A stretch of 47,110 nt of DNA from Candidatus Accumulibacter appositus. GTDB taxonomy: Bacteria; Pseudomonadota; Gammaproteobacteria; Burkholderiales; Rhodocyclaceae. Numbering within the stretch: position 1 is the first letter of the stretch; every line of letters begins with the position of its first letter. The translations under genes were made by a program, and so were the position numbers. This document shows positions 7,679 through 17,369 of the stretch, in pieces. The notes beneath the pieces are model-generated. The model had not been told where the DNA came from, did not search any database, and saw only the letters and a list, made by a program, of their open reading frames with translations. The DNA is taken from the NCBI GenBank assembly GCA_000585055.1, contig JEMX01000017.1:1-47110 (forward strand), read 5' to 3'.

Positions 7679-10309
7679 TTACAGCGTGGCCAGGAAAGCG
7701 GTGAGCGCTTTCTTGTCGTCCGCGGAAAGGTCTTCGCCGAAGCGGTGACCCTGGTTCTCGATCTCCTCGGTGCAGGTCTGGTAATTGGCACTGATGAAAT
7801 CGCGTTGCTCGCGGAGAATTTCGACGAAGCGCGACGGATTCTTGATGATCTCGTCGGCGATCGTCTGCAGCGTCGGCAACAGGCTCGCCTTGCCGGCCGC
7901 TGCGAGCTTGTCCGGGTGACGCTTGGCGAGGAACAGGTCACCGATCAGCTGCTTGTGCATCAGGCCGTTCAGGAAACCCGCGCTGGCGCCGGCCGGAATC
8001 TTCACCTGCCCGAAACCGAACAGCGGCTTCTCCGTCGTGCCGTCCAGCGGTCGTATGCCGACGTCGATGATCAGGTCGGCGTTGGTCAGCGTCCTCTTGG
8101 TGCCTCTCTCCTTCGGGTTCAACAACTCGAACATCGACAGCTTGTAGAGCTCGAAGCGGCCTTCGACGCTCGGGTCGTAGCGCAGGCAATCGGGTTGCAG
8201 TACGAGCAGCTGGCCGCCGCTATCGACATAGCGGGCGCGATGGAAATCGTTGGCCTTGTTCGCCGGCTTGCCGCAGATTTCCGGCCCGATGGCGTTGTTG
8301 TGCATGAACGGCGCAGTCGCCCAGAGATTGACCAGCGAAACATTGCGCATATAGCCGCGACCGGCATCCTTGAGCTCGTCGCGCTCGGGAATGTCGGCCA
8401 CCACCTCGCGCTGGCGCAGCGTCTCCGACGCCGATTCCATGTACAGATTGCCGGCCTTGTGGTTGGAGTGCAGCGAGCGGCAACGGAAGGTGCCGACTTC
8501 GGTGACCGGTGTCGCCTGATCGTTGCCCAGGAAATCGGCCCTGACCTTGCGCGGGTGCGTTTCGCTGGCGGCGGCGAAGTCGCGATTCTTGAACGAGCCG
8601 CCTTCGCTCTCGGGAATACTCGAATGGCAGCGCGCGCAGTTCTCGGCGAAGACCAGCTGTCCACGACCAACGGCACCGGCGCCGAATTCGCTTTCCAGAT
8701 CGCGGACCAGATCGGCGCGGCTGTAGACCACACCACTTGAACCCGCCTGGCGAACATTGGCCAGCGCCGCGTAAAGGTCGGTCTGATCGGACTCGGCAGA
8801 AGCAAAGAAATCGAGCACGTTCTGCAAGCGGTCCTCGACGGCCCGGAAGTTGGGGCAATCGCGCCGGCACTGGCCAATATCGAAAGGCGTCTGCCCGAAA
8901 CCGCGTTGCTCCGGGTCCACCTCGCGCATGTCGGCGAGATGATTGACCCAGCACTGCTCGGAACACGAACCGATATTGAAGTACACGCGCTGGATCGCTT
9001 CCAGCGCACCGGTCGAGTCCTCGCCCCCTTTCAGGATGTGATGGACACCGGGCAAGACGACTTTCTGACCGCCGAGATTGACCGGCGTGGTGTCGTCATC
9101 GCGGGTGCTTTTCTCCCAGCACTTGCCTTCGCGACCCGGCTCGCACCAGCACTTGCCCTCGTCGGTCTCACTGCCGCAGCTTGCCGCCTTACGCCATTTG
9201 CTCACCACTTCGCCCTTGAACACCGGGCGCTGCGCGACGTTGATCAGGGCATTGATCGTCCCCGGGTTGTTGACCTGGTCGTGCGAGATCGCCGATGTAT
9301 CGGTGACGCCGGGACGCGCGTGCGCGAACATCTGGTACTCCAGGCTACTCATTGGCAGGCCCGAGCCGAGCAGTTCGGACATGCGCGTGTACTGGTTGCC
9401 GATCAGGCCCTTGAGGTTCTCCCAGCGAGGATGCGCCGGGTCGGCCGGCGGGTTGAGGGGGTCGAAGGCGATATGGCAGGAGCCGCAGGAAGTACCGATC
9501 AGGAATGGCGGCTCGACCGAGCCATCAGCTAGCCGACTCACCCGCTGGTCCGATTCGATGCCGGTCTTGTCGGCCAGCTTGCGGCTGAATCCCGACCAGG
9601 TTCCCGGCTCGCCGTTCAAGGCCTGCCACTTGGCGGCGTCGAAACGCGGATTGGGGAACTTGCGAATCCCCAAGGCGCCGGTGGAAGTGCCGAACTTGAG
9701 ATCGCAGGCCGAGTGCCGTTGATCGAGCGTGCCGCCCTGGCTGTGCGGATCGTCCGGGTCGAGCGCTGCATCCCGGAGACCGCAGGCCGGGTCGATGTAG
9801 CCCGGTTTGCCGACGTACTTCAGAAGGACATCGTCGCCAGGACACCAGTCGAAGCCATAGGTTTCCGCGCTGGATTTGGCGGGGCAGTCGGGGTCGCCGG
9901 GTTTGCAGCATGAGGGGTCGTTGATGATTCCCCAGGCCCAGAAGCGATCGTCACGCTGATCGGAACGCAGCACGCGGAACCAGTCGACCAGCACGCCAAT
10001 CCGCTGCTGGAAGGTATAGGTATGAAAGCGGTCGTTACCGGCCGTGGCCTTGAACCAGATCAGCCGCCCGACGCATTCCGACTCGCTGAGTCCTTCACGG
10101 GCGCAGGCTTCGTAATACGGCGCGTCCTGGTCGATGATCGACGCTTCCGGAAGCGGTCGTTCGACGGCCGTAGCGGGGGCGGCAAGCGAAACAGCCGCCT
10201 CGCCCTGCGCATTCGCAAGGCCGATATTGACACCGCGTTGCTGAAAAACGCCGATTCCAGCGCCAAGAACGAGCATCGCCGCGATGGCGGCAAACAGAGT
10301 ACGTTTCAT
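7679..10309 (-). CDS. Large Cys-rich exported diheme cytochrome (gene A)
   Basis: This 876-aa protein is the first gene of the operon. The ATG at 10309 has GGAGAG just upstream and begins a signal peptide (MKRTLFAAIAAMLVLGAG). Heme c sites are CGSCH (275-279) and CARCH (558-562). A later segment NLWATAPFMHNNAIGPE parallels the APYLHNGSVP segment of the smaller paralogues, and the C-terminus LSADDKKALTAFLATL matches theirs. More than twenty further Cys residues, many in pairs (for example residues 134-135, 387/389, 449/453, 481/485), suggest disulphide bonds outside the cytoplasm. It is much longer than ordinary diheme peroxidases (~330 aa) or RoxA (~680 aa). It is probably the main catalytic partner of the operon; substrate unknown. 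Confidence 0.8.
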   Translation of the reverse strand: MKRTLFAAIAAMLVLGAGIGVFQQRGVNIGLANAQGEAAVSLAAPATAVERPLPEASIIDQDAPYYEACAREGLSESECVGRLIWFKATAGNDRFHTYTFQQRIGVLVDWFRVLRSDQRDDRFWAWGIINDPSCCKPGDPDCPAKSSAETYGFDWCPGDDVLLKYVGKPGYIDPACGLRDAALDPDDPHSQGGTLDQRHSACDLKFGTSTGALGIRKFPNPRFDAAKWQALNGEPGTWSGFSRKLADKTGIESDQRVSRLADGSVEPPFLIGTSCGSCHIAFDPLNPPADPAHPRWENLKGLIGNQYTRMSELLGSGLPMSSLEYQMFAHARPGVTDTSAISHDQVNNPGTINALINVAQRPVFKGEVVSKWRKAASCGSETDEGKCWCEPGREGKCWEKSTRDDDTTPVNLGGQKVVLPGVHHILKGGEDSTGALEAIQRVYFNIGSCSEQCWVNHLADMREVDPEQRGFGQTPFDIGQCRRDCPNFRAVEDRLQNVLDFFASAESDQTDLYAALANVRQAGSSGVVYSRADLVRDLESEFGAGAVGRGQLVFAENCARCHSSIPESEGGSFKNRDFAAASETHPRKVRADFLGNDQATPVTEVGTFRCRSLHSNHKAGNLYMESASETLRQREVVADIPERDELKDAGRGYMRNVSLVNLWATAPFMHNNAIGPEICGKPANKANDFHRARYVDSGGQLLVLQPDCLRYDPSVEGRFELYKLSMFELLNPKERGTKRTLTNADLIIDVGIRPLDGTTEKPLFGFGQVKIPAGASAGFLNGLMHKQLIGDLFLAKRHPDKLAAAGKASLLPTLQTIADEIIKNPSRFVEILREQRDFISANYQTCTEEIENQGHRFGEDLSADDKKALTAFLATL

Positions 10310-10824
10310 GCGTTCTCTCCTGACGGACACAGACAGCTTGAAACCCCAAACGGTCACGACCATTCGAGATACTCCCGATCATGAGCATCATGACCGTTTC
10401 CCTCACTGGTGGTGCACCTTCCGGCGGGTACGCCGGAATCGCTCTGCAACGCTCACCATGCGACCGGATAGTCGTCGCGAGCACCACCGAGGGCAGGAAG
10501 TATCTGTTCGAGTGCCCGCCCTGTCAAGGGACGCCACTCCCCGCACTCCCAGCGCCATGCCGCGATCCGTCACCTGCCGCGATGGTAAATTTTCGCGACA
10601 TCATCGTGCTCCCGCCCTCACGAACCGCCACGACTGATGGCGGTTTGGCAGCCGGCATGCGAGGTGGTTCCACGCGCTCGCGCAAGCGAGACGGCTGCGC
10701 CCCGCGCGCACGTCAGTCCCGAACACAGAAACGCGCATCCGCGCCCGAAGAAAACCATTTAGCGAGAAGATATACTATTCTTCGCTGACCTACTACGGAA
10801 AGATACCGACGGCGTGAAAACCTC
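10310..10824. promoter_or_regulatory. Divergent intergenic region between cytochrome operon and sensor cyclase
   Basis: These 515 bases separate the minus-strand cytochrome operon from the plus-strand diguanylate cyclase and must hold both promoters. Open frames here (for example 10381-10788) lack recognisable domains. Near the cyclase, 10761-10786 has an imperfect dyad (AGCGAGAAGA and TCTTCGCT) around a TATACT that could be a -10 element. No strong consensus promoter was found for the cytochrome operon. Confidence 0.35.
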
Positions 10825-13794
10825 GTGAACCGGACTCGCTTTCAAGGGCGCTCGCTGAAGACGAGAATCACCCTGTTTACTCTGGCCATCTTCCTTGTCG
10901 GCATCTGGTCACTGGCTTTTTACAGCAGCCGGATGCTGCGCGCGGATATGGAAAGGGTATTGGGTGAGCAGCAGTTGTCGACGGTTGCCATGCTGGCTGG
11001 CGAGGTGAATCACGAGTTGGCTGACCGGCAGGCTATGCTGGAAAGAATAGCCGCCGGCGTCACTCCGGCGATGCTGGCCAAGCACACCGCCTTGCAGGCA
11101 TTCCTGGCGCAGAGCCTGGCCATTGAACAGGAGCCATTCAATGGCGGCATCATCGCCCATCGGCTCGATGGCACGGCGATTGCCGAGTTTCCCCCCGCAC
11201 CGGAGCGGCTCGGGGTCAACTACCTGGACATCGACAGCGTCGCGGCGGCCCTGCAGGAGGGACGATCGACGATCAGTCAGCCGGTGATTGGCAAGAAACT
11301 GCAGGCGCCGGTTTTTGGCATGGCCGTCCCCATTCGTGACGCACGTGGCAAAGTGATCGGCGCCGTGAGTGGGCTCGTCAATCTCGCCATACCAAACTTC
11401 CTTGACCGCGTCACTGGTGGGCGCTACGGCAAGACGGGCGGCTATCTTCTTGTTGCGCCGCAGCACCGCCAGATCATCACCGCGACCGACAAGCGCCGCG
11501 TCATGACCGGCCTGCCCTCCCCAGGCGTCAGTCCGACCATCGATCGCTTTATCGAAGGTTTCGAGGGACCGGTCGTTTACATCAGTTCGGTCGGCACCGA
11601 AGTACTGAGCTCGGCCAAGCGAATACCCGTTTCCGGTTGGGACATGGTGGCCATCCTGCCCACCTCTGAAGCCTTTGCCCCGATCCACGCGATGCAGCAA
11701 CGCATGCTGCTGGCCGCCCTGCTGCTCACCGTGCTGGCAGCCACCGCGACATGGTGGATATTGGGGCGACAGCTTGCGCCGATCCTAGCAGCCGCCAAGA
11801 CCTTGTCCACTTTCTCGGGTCCGCAGCAAACCCCGCAGCTTCTGCCGATCACCCGCGCCGATGAAGTCGGCGAACTGTTCGCCAGCTTCAATCGTCTGCT
11901 CGAAACACTGGGCAAGCGGGAAAAAGCCCTGCAGGAAAGTGAGGCGTTCAAGAACACCATCCTCAATTCCATGGCCGCCGAAATTGTCGTCCTCGATCGC
12001 CACGGCTTCGTCCGGGAAGTCAACAAGCGCTGGCGGCGGTTTTCGCGAGAAAACAGCCGCCAGCCAGGACAGCCCGCGGCGCATACCGACGTCGGCGTCA
12101 ATTACCTCGATTTCTGCCACCTTGACGAGCCGCCGAGCGACGACGCCGAAGACCCTCGGCGCGGAATCGAAGCTGTTCTGGAACGCCGTCGGCCTTCCTT
12201 CAGCCTTGAGTACGCCTGCCATTCGCCGCAGGAACAACGCTGGTTCACGATGACCGTCATGCCTCTGGGGCCCGACGTCGAGCGCGGCGTGGTGATCACA
12301 CATAGCGATATCACCGCTGTCAAGCGAGCCGAGCAATACGAACAGTTCCGCAGCCACATTCTGCAACTGCTTGCGGAAGGCGAGCCGCTACGCGGGATTC
12401 TTGAAGCGCTGGCGCGGGGCGTGGAGGAACTCAATCCGGGAATGCTGTGCAGCATTCTGCTGGTCGATCACGAAGGTCAGCGCCTGAACACCGGCGCGGC
12501 ACCCAGCCTGCCCGAGGCTTTCAACGCCGCGGTCAACGGCCTGAAAATCCGCGCCGGTGCCGGTTCCTGTGGAACAGCCGCGTTTACCGGCCAGCGGGTG
12601 ATCGTCGAAGATATCGCCACGCATCCCTACTGGGCGCGCTCCAGAGAGCTGGCAGCCAGCGCCGGCCTGGGATCGTGCTGGTCGGAACCGATTCGCTCAT
12701 CGTCGGGAAAGGTCCTCGGCACCTTCGCCATCTATCATCGTCATTGCCAAAGCCCAAGCGCTGCCCATATCGAGCTGATCGAACAGTCCGCCCGCCTGGC
12801 CAGTATAGCCATCGAGCGAAATCTGGCGGCTGAACAGCTGCGCGCCTCCGAGGCGCACTACCGGCTGCTCACCGAGAACGTTTCCGACATCGTCTGGCGA
12901 CAGGATCGCGACCATCGCTTCACCTATATCAGCCCGGCGGATGAACGCCTGCGCGGCTACAAGGCTGAGCAGGTGATCGGGCGCCACGTCACCGAGGTGT
13001 TGACCGCCGAGGGCATCGCCCTCCTCAAGGAGAAGCAGGCGCAGCGCGCAGAAGCTGAACGGCGCGGAGTGCGAACCGGGATTACCCGCTTCGAACTGCC
13101 ACAGCGCTGCCAGGACGGCCGACTGATCTGGCTGGAAGTACTGTCCACGCCAGAACGCGACGCGCAGGGCACGATCATCGGTTATTTTGGCGTCAGCCGG
13201 GAAATCACCGAACGCAAGCAGGCCGAAGAACAGGTACGCCAACTGGCCTTTCATGACCCGCTGACGGCGCTGCCCAACCGCCGCCTGCTCTACGATCGTC
13301 TGCAACAGACGATGGCGGCCGGCGGGCGGACACCCTGCCATGGCGCATTGATGTTCGTCGACCTGGACAATTTCAAACCGCTCAACGATGCGCATGGGCA
13401 CGTCATTGGCGACCTGCTGCTAATTGAGGCAGCAGGTCGCCTAAAAAGCTGCGTTCGCGAGGTGGATACCGTCGCCCGCTTCGGTGGTGACGAGTTCGTG
13501 GTGATGATCGGCGAGCTGGCTGAAGACAGAAGCGAGGCCATGGAGAAGGCCGCCCGTGTCGCCGAGAAGATTCGCATCGCCCTGCTGGAACCGTACCGAC
13601 TGAGCGTCGAAGCCGAGGGAAAGACCGAGATGGCGCTGACCCACCAGTGCTCGGCGAGCATCGGCGTTGCCTTGTTCATCGGTCGTCAAGACAGCCAGGA
13701 CGAGATTTTTCAGTGGGCGGATGCGGCCATGTATGAAGCCAAGCAGGCCGGGCGGAACCTGATTCGCTTTCACGACGACGGACGACAGCGCTGA
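10825..13794 (+). CDS. Membrane sensor diguanylate cyclase (CACHE-HAMP-PAS-GAF-PAS-GGDEF)
   Basis: This 989-aa protein starts with GTG. Transmembrane segments near residues 15-35 and 290-312 flank a periplasmic dCACHE-like sensor (MAVPIRDARGKVIGAVSGLVNL; KTGGYLLVAP). Then come a HAMP linker (~318-370), a PAS domain (~385-510), a GAF domain (~530-670), a second PAS (~680-810, ending in the ITERKQAE linker) and a GGDEF domain (~820-985). The active site reads RFGGDEFVVM, and an RxxD inhibitory site (REVD) lies five residues before it. It should therefore make c-di-GMP in response to a periplasmic ligand and be product-inhibited. No EAL domain follows. It stands alone, divergent from the cytochrome operon, so it might sense the same compound; that is inference. 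Confidence 0.9.
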   Translation: MNRTRFQGRSLKTRITLFTLAIFLVGIWSLAFYSSRMLRADMERVLGEQQLSTVAMLAGEVNHELADRQAMLERIAAGVTPAMLAKHTALQAFLAQSLAIEQEPFNGGIIAHRLDGTAIAEFPPAPERLGVNYLDIDSVAAALQEGRSTISQPVIGKKLQAPVFGMAVPIRDARGKVIGAVSGLVNLAIPNFLDRVTGGRYGKTGGYLLVAPQHRQIITATDKRRVMTGLPSPGVSPTIDRFIEGFEGPVVYISSVGTEVLSSAKRIPVSGWDMVAILPTSEAFAPIHAMQQRMLLAALLLTVLAATATWWILGRQLAPILAAAKTLSTFSGPQQTPQLLPITRADEVGELFASFNRLLETLGKREKALQESEAFKNTILNSMAAEIVVLDRHGFVREVNKRWRRFSRENSRQPGQPAAHTDVGVNYLDFCHLDEPPSDDAEDPRRGIEAVLERRRPSFSLEYACHSPQEQRWFTMTVMPLGPDVERGVVITHSDITAVKRAEQYEQFRSHILQLLAEGEPLRGILEALARGVEELNPGMLCSILLVDHEGQRLNTGAAPSLPEAFNAAVNGLKIRAGAGSCGTAAFTGQRVIVEDIATHPYWARSRELAASAGLGSCWSEPIRSSSGKVLGTFAIYHRHCQSPSAAHIELIEQSARLASIAIERNLAAEQLRASEAHYRLLTENVSDIVWRQDRDHRFTYISPADERLRGYKAEQVIGRHVTEVLTAEGIALLKEKQAQRAEAERRGVRTGITRFELPQRCQDGRLIWLEVLSTPERDAQGTIIGYFGVSREITERKQAEEQVRQLAFHDPLTALPNRRLLYDRLQQTMAAGGRTPCHGALMFVDLDNFKPLNDAHGHVIGDLLLIEAAGRLKSCVREVDTVARFGGDEFVVMIGELAEDRSEAMEKAARVAEKIRIALLEPYRLSVEAEGKTEMALTHQCSASIGVALFIGRQDSQDEIFQWADAAMYEAKQAGRNLIRFHDDGRQR
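13409..13440. repeat. Perfect 12-bp inverted repeat inside the GGDEF coding region
   Basis: Arms GCGACCTGCTGC and GCAGCAGGTCGC flank the 8-base loop TAATTGAG. The repeat encodes the ordinary segment GDLLLIEAAGR, so coding constraint does not explain the symmetry. In the mRNA it would form a very stable hairpin. It has no T-run. Confidence 0.6.
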
Positions 13795-13949
13795 GAGCCT
13801 GCGCGAGGAGGGACGGCGTGGCGCCTGCGCCAGCCGCCAGCGAAGCCTGTGCAGCAATCCAGGCAGATGCCGAAAGCCGCACGCTGTTCGGCACCGGCGG
13901 GGGGTCTAGGGTCTAGAATGGGCGCTTTGCCAGACTGCGACCCCCAGCC

Positions 13950-15338
13950 ATGATCCGCACCCGTTTTGCGCCCTCCCCGACCGGTTTCCTGCACATTGGC
14001 GGTGCGCGCACCGCACTTTTCTCGTGGGCCTATGCCCGCCGCCACGGCGGCAGCTTCATCCTGCGCATCGAGGATACCGACCTGGCGCGGTCGACGCCGG
14101 AAGCCGTGCAGGCGATTCTTGACGGCATGAGCTGGCTCGGCCTGGCCCACGACGAAGGTCCCTTCTACCAGACGCAGCGCATGGGCCGCTACCGGACGGT
14201 GATTGAGGAGATGCTCGCCGCCGGCACTGCCTACCATTGCTATATGGCCCCCGAAGAACTCGATCGCCTGCGCGAGGAACAACGCGCGCAAGGGCTGAAG
14301 GCGCGCTATGACGGCAGCTGGCGGCCGGAAGCAGGCAAGGTCCTGCCAACGCCGCCGGCCGGTGTATCGCCGGCGGTACGCTTCCGCAATCCGAGGGACG
14401 GCGTCGTCGCCTGGGACGACCTGGTCAAGGGGCGGATCGAAATCGCCAACGCCGAACTCGACGATCTGGTGATAGCCCGCGCCGATGGCACACCAACCTA
14501 CAACTTCTGCGTCGTTGTCGATGACTTCGACATGGGCATCACACAGGTCATTCGCGGCGACGATCATGTCAACAATACGCCGCGCCAGATCAACATCCTG
14601 AAGGCGCTGGGCGTGCAGGTCCCGCAATATGCGCACCTGTCGATGATTCTCGGTGACGATGGCCAGAAACTGTCCAAGCGCCACGGCGCGGTGAGCGTCA
14701 TGCAGTACGACGACGAAGGCTATCTGCCGGAAGCGGTGCTTAACTATCTGGCCCGCCTGGGCTGGTCACACGGCGACGAAGAGATCTTCTCGATGGCGCA
14801 GTTCTGCGAGTGGTTCGACCTCGACCACATCACCCCGTCGGCAGCGCAGTTCAACACCGAGAAGCTCAACTGGCTCAATGCGCACTACCTCAAGCGCGCC
14901 GAGCCGGCGCGTCTGGCGGCATTGGTGCTGCCACGGCTGCAAGCGCGTGGCGTAATGGTGAGCGCAAGGCCTTCCCTGCAGGCGATCATCGCCCTCTACC
15001 AGGAGCGCGTCAGCAACCTCAATGAGCTGGCCGACGCCGCCGAGGTGTTCTACATCGACATCACCCCGAAAGCGGAACTCCTGGCCAAGCATCTGACGCC
15101 GGAAGCGCTGCCGGCACTGGCCGACTTCACCGCCGGACTACCGGACATCGCCTGGGAGCCAGCAGCGATCGGCGCCTTGATCAAGCACAGCGTCGCCGCG
15201 CACGGGCTAAAAATGCCGAAGCTGGCGATGCCCCTGCGGGTGCTGCTGACCGGCCAGGAACAGACGCCTTCGGTCGATGCGCTACTCGCCCTCTTCCCGC
15301 GCGAAGAAGTGCTCAAGCGACTGGCCGTCGCCGGCTAG
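13950..15338 (+). CDS. gltX: Glutamyl-tRNA synthetase
   Basis: This 462-aa class I synthetase charges tRNA-Glu in the cytoplasm. The HIGH-type motif appears in [19 protein letters not shown] near the N-terminus and the KMSKS-type motif as KLSKRHG near residue 238. Length agrees with bacterial GluRS (~470 aa). The N-terminal Rossmann region and C-terminal anticodon-binding region are both complete. The ATG at 13950 starts [10 protein letters not shown] as in relatives. It appears monocistronic, with a 155-bp upstream gap containing a short direct repeat (GGTCTAG twice, 13903-13916), and converges on the peroxiredoxin-like gene 21 bp beyond its stop. Confidence 0.97.
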   Translation: MIRTRFAPSPTGFLHIGGARTALFSWAYARRHGGSFILRIEDTDLARSTPEAVQAILDGMSWLGLAHDEGPFYQTQRMGRYRTVIEEMLAAGTAYHCYMAPEELDRLREEQRAQGLKARYDGSWRPEAGKVLPTPPAGVSPAVRFRNPRDGVVAWDDLVKGRIEIANAELDDLVIARADGTPTYNFCVVVDDFDMGITQVIRGDDHVNNTPRQINILKALGVQVPQYAHLSMILGDDGQKLSKRHGAVSVMQYDDEGYLPEAVLNYLARLGWSHGDEEIFSMAQFCEWFDLDHITPSAAQFNTEKLNWLNAHYLKRAEPARLAALVLPRLQARGVMVSARPSLQAIIALYQERVSNLNELADAAEVFYIDITPKAELLAKHLTPEALPALADFTAGLPDIAWEPAAIGALIKHSVAAHGLKMPKLAMPLRVLLTGQEQTPSVDALLALFPREEVLKRLAVAG

Positions 15339-15359
15339 CCGCAGGCCGTCCTGGCGTTC

Positions 15360-15908
15360 CTACACGTCGCCAGTGAATTCGCCGCGCGCCGGGTAGTCCT
15401 TGCTGATCGCAAAATCAATGGCGCCGAGCAGGTCCTGGAACTGCGGTCGGGCGAAGGGCATCGTCTGGACCGCGCCGTAGTACAGCGTTCCGTCGGGGCG
15501 AACCAGGAACACCCCGGGTTCACTGAACAGCTCGGGTTCCTCGATCCCGATGGAGGTCTTGCCGCGCGAGGTGCTGATATAAAGCCCCCACTGGCGCGCG
15601 CTGCGCAGGCTCAGGCCATAGCCGAACTGCACGCCCCTGGCGGCTACTTTTTCGGCCATTTGCCGGGCGCGTTCTTCGCTGTCGCTGCTCAGCGCAAGAA
15701 TCTGCACGCCACGTGAGGCGAACTCGGGTGACAGGCGCTCCAGCTCAAGCAGGTATTTGGCGCAGATCGGGCAATGCAGGCCGCGATAGAAAACCAGCAG
15801 GTCGAAGTGCTCGGCAGGTGAGGAACCGAGGACGAAACGCCCGCCGGATGTCAGCGGAACGTTCAGGGCGGGTACCGGGTAGCGCGGCAGCAAGGCGTTG
15901 AGGTGCAT
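15360..15908 (-). CDS. Peroxiredoxin-like (AhpC/TSA fold) protein
   Basis: This is a 182-aa thioredoxin-fold protein. The segment LLVFYRGLHCPIC (Cys46 and Cys49) is the redox-active site of the AhpC/TSA-type peroxiredoxin-like family; PGVFLVRPDGTLYYGAVQTMPFARP is the conserved C-terminal part. It probably reduces peroxides or acts as a thiol oxidoreductase in the cytoplasm, since there is no signal peptide. I chose the ATG at 15908 because GGAG lies seven bases before it; the ATG at 15920 has no ribosome site. The CPIC pair is more like a thioredoxin-type active site than a typical 2-Cys peroxiredoxin. Confidence 0.85.
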   Translation of the reverse strand: MHLNALLPRYPVPALNVPLTSGGRFVLGSSPAEHFDLLVFYRGLHCPICAKYLLELERLSPEFASRGVQILALSSDSEERARQMAEKVAARGVQFGYGLSLRSARQWGLYISTSRGKTSIGIEEPELFSEPGVFLVRPDGTLYYGAVQTMPFARPQFQDLLGAIDFAISKDYPARGEFTGDV

Positions 15909-16054
15909 CAGGATCTCCATTGGCGTGGTGGTGGGCGGGTAGAATTGCGCTCAGGTCCTCGTTGAGAGGCGACTGGACGCCCTCGCCGCGTAGATGCCGA
16001 CGTCGGCAGCGCTGCGGCACGCTGACAGCGTCTGCGCGCTCCCGGTACTGAAGC

Positions 16055-16084
16055 ACCCGGGATTGCTGGTGCGCAATCCCGGGT
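16055..16084. terminator. Strong hairpin downstream of aqpZ
   Basis: Twelve-base perfect arms (ACCCGGGATTGC and GCAATCCCGGGT) flank the loop TGGTGC, 50 bp after the aquaporin stop codon. No T-run follows on either strand, so it may be a transcript-stabilising hairpin or an atypical terminator rather than a classical rho-independent one. Confidence 0.45.
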
Positions 16085-16133
16085 AGCGCCGCAAGTTCGG
16101 GCGTCAAAGTCACCCGATCCGGAGCCGCAATTT

Positions 16134-16826
16134 TCAGCTTTCTTCGTCGCCGGCGATGAAGCGATAAGTCAGCGCGCCGAGCGCGCCACCGATGATCGGA
16201 GCCACCCAAAACAGCCAGAGCTGGGCAGTCGCCCAATCGCCGACAAACACCGCGACGGCGGTGCTGCGCGCCGGATTGACCGAGGCATTGGTGACCGGGA
16301 CGCTAATCAGGTGGATCAGCGTCAGTCCGAGGCCGATGGCAATCGGCGCGAAACCGGCCGGAGCGCGTTTGTCGGTGGCACCCATGATGATCAGCAGAAA
16401 GAACATGGTCAACACCACTTCAGTGACCAGCGCCGCAAGCAACGAATATTTTCCCGGTGAGTGCTCGCCGTAGCCATTCGAGGCAAAACCGTTCGCCAAG
16501 TCAAAGCCCGGAGCGCCACTGGCGATAACGTACAGGACAGCGCCGGCGGCTATGCCGCCAAGAACCTGCGCGACGATGTACGGTGCGAGCTTGCTCGCCG
16601 GAAAACGGCCACCGGCCCACAGCCCAATAGAGACTGCAGGGTTTAGATGACAACCCGAGATATGGCCGATGGCGTAGGCCATGGTCAATACGGTCAATCC
16701 GAATGCCAGTGAAACACCCGTCAAGCCAATGCCCACCTCCGGAAAGGTCGCGGCGAGTACCGCACTGCCGCAACCACCGAGAACAAGCCAGAATGTTCCA
16801 AGGAACTCCGCGCTGTATTGCTTCAT
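16134..16826 (-). CDS. aqpZ: Aquaporin Z
   Basis: This 230-aa channel of the MIP family has six predicted membrane helices. The two pore-forming NPA motifs are HLNPAVS (NPA 62-64) and SVNPARS (NPA 184-186). The expected selectivity positions carry Phe42, His172 and Arg187, which fits a narrow water-selective pore. The start at 16826 is preceded by AAGGA and gives the usual [16 protein letters not shown]-terminus; the open frame extends upstream to 17108 but only as non-homologous sequence. It stands alone on the minus strand. It should mediate rapid water flow across the inner membrane. Confidence 0.95.
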   Translation of the reverse strand: MKQYSAEFLGTFWLVLGGCGSAVLAATFPEVGIGLTGVSLAFGLTVLTMAYAIGHISGCHLNPAVSIGLWAGGRFPASKLAPYIVAQVLGGIAAGAVLYVIASGAPGFDLANGFASNGYGEHSPGKYSLLAALVTEVVLTMFFLLIIMGATDKRAPAGFAPIAIGLGLTLIHLISVPVTNASVNPARSTAVAVFVGDWATAQLWLFWVAPIIGGALGALTYRFIAGDEES

Positions 16827-17369
16827 TGAATTATCCTTTTTTGACTGGACCGCTATTGGTCGTAAGGTACCCTGCAGGGCACGGGACGAGATTCGCGGCT
16901 CCCTTATCCCGGCACATCCAGCGAGCGCCAGAACAGTAACTTGGCAAGGCGACATCGCGTGACATGGCGCCAAACCGGAAACCGACGCCGCGCATTTTAG
17001 CCGAAGATTGTGTCGATTCCACAACAGCTTAATCGAAGCAAGCCGCGGATTAATTACCAAAGTCCCGTCTGCCGGCGAAATCGATTGCCTGTTAGAGTGG
17101 CCGAACAACGGAAAAACCGCCCGTCCGCGTGAGAAAACCAGTCATTAGTCCGAGCGCTCTTCACCATCGCCAGGAAGCCATCCAGGTCAGCGAACTTCCG
17201 TCGGACAAGGCCGCGTACGGCGACTATGAACCGCTGAAAGCCTTTCGACATCGCGAGAAATGGCAGACCCACGCTGGCTGCAGCCCCCCGTGCAGCTGAT
17301 AACGGATTACCTCGCAAAAAATCCGCCTTCAAGCAGCGCGTCACCTACCCGTGGTCGCAGCCTTGCCGA
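16827..17369. other. Intergenic region upstream of aqpZ
   Basis: These 543 bases lie between the aquaporin start and the 3' end of the ZntB-like gene; the aquaporin promoter must be here. A minus-strand open frame at 17054-17344 (96 aa) was seen but has no domain and no convincing ribosome site. No tRNA, terminator with T-run or repeat was recognised. Confidence 0.45.

Noticed and set aside
7745..8740. 331-codon plus-strand frame opposite the large cytochrome
   Set aside because: Antisense to gene A, which has heme motifs and a signal peptide; no independent support.
9100..9160. Possible further tandem duplication around the CAGCACTTGCC repeats in gene A
   Set aside because: The two stretches are similar but not identical and encode different Cys-rich residues; not an exact duplication like the others.
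10381..10788. 135-codon plus-strand frame in the divergent intergenic region
   Set aside because: Low-complexity Pro/Arg/Thr content and no ribosome site; more likely promoter DNA.
17054..17344. 96-codon minus-strand frame upstream of aqpZ
   Set aside because: No domain, no clear ribosome site, and it stands alone; could be real but not supportable from sequence.
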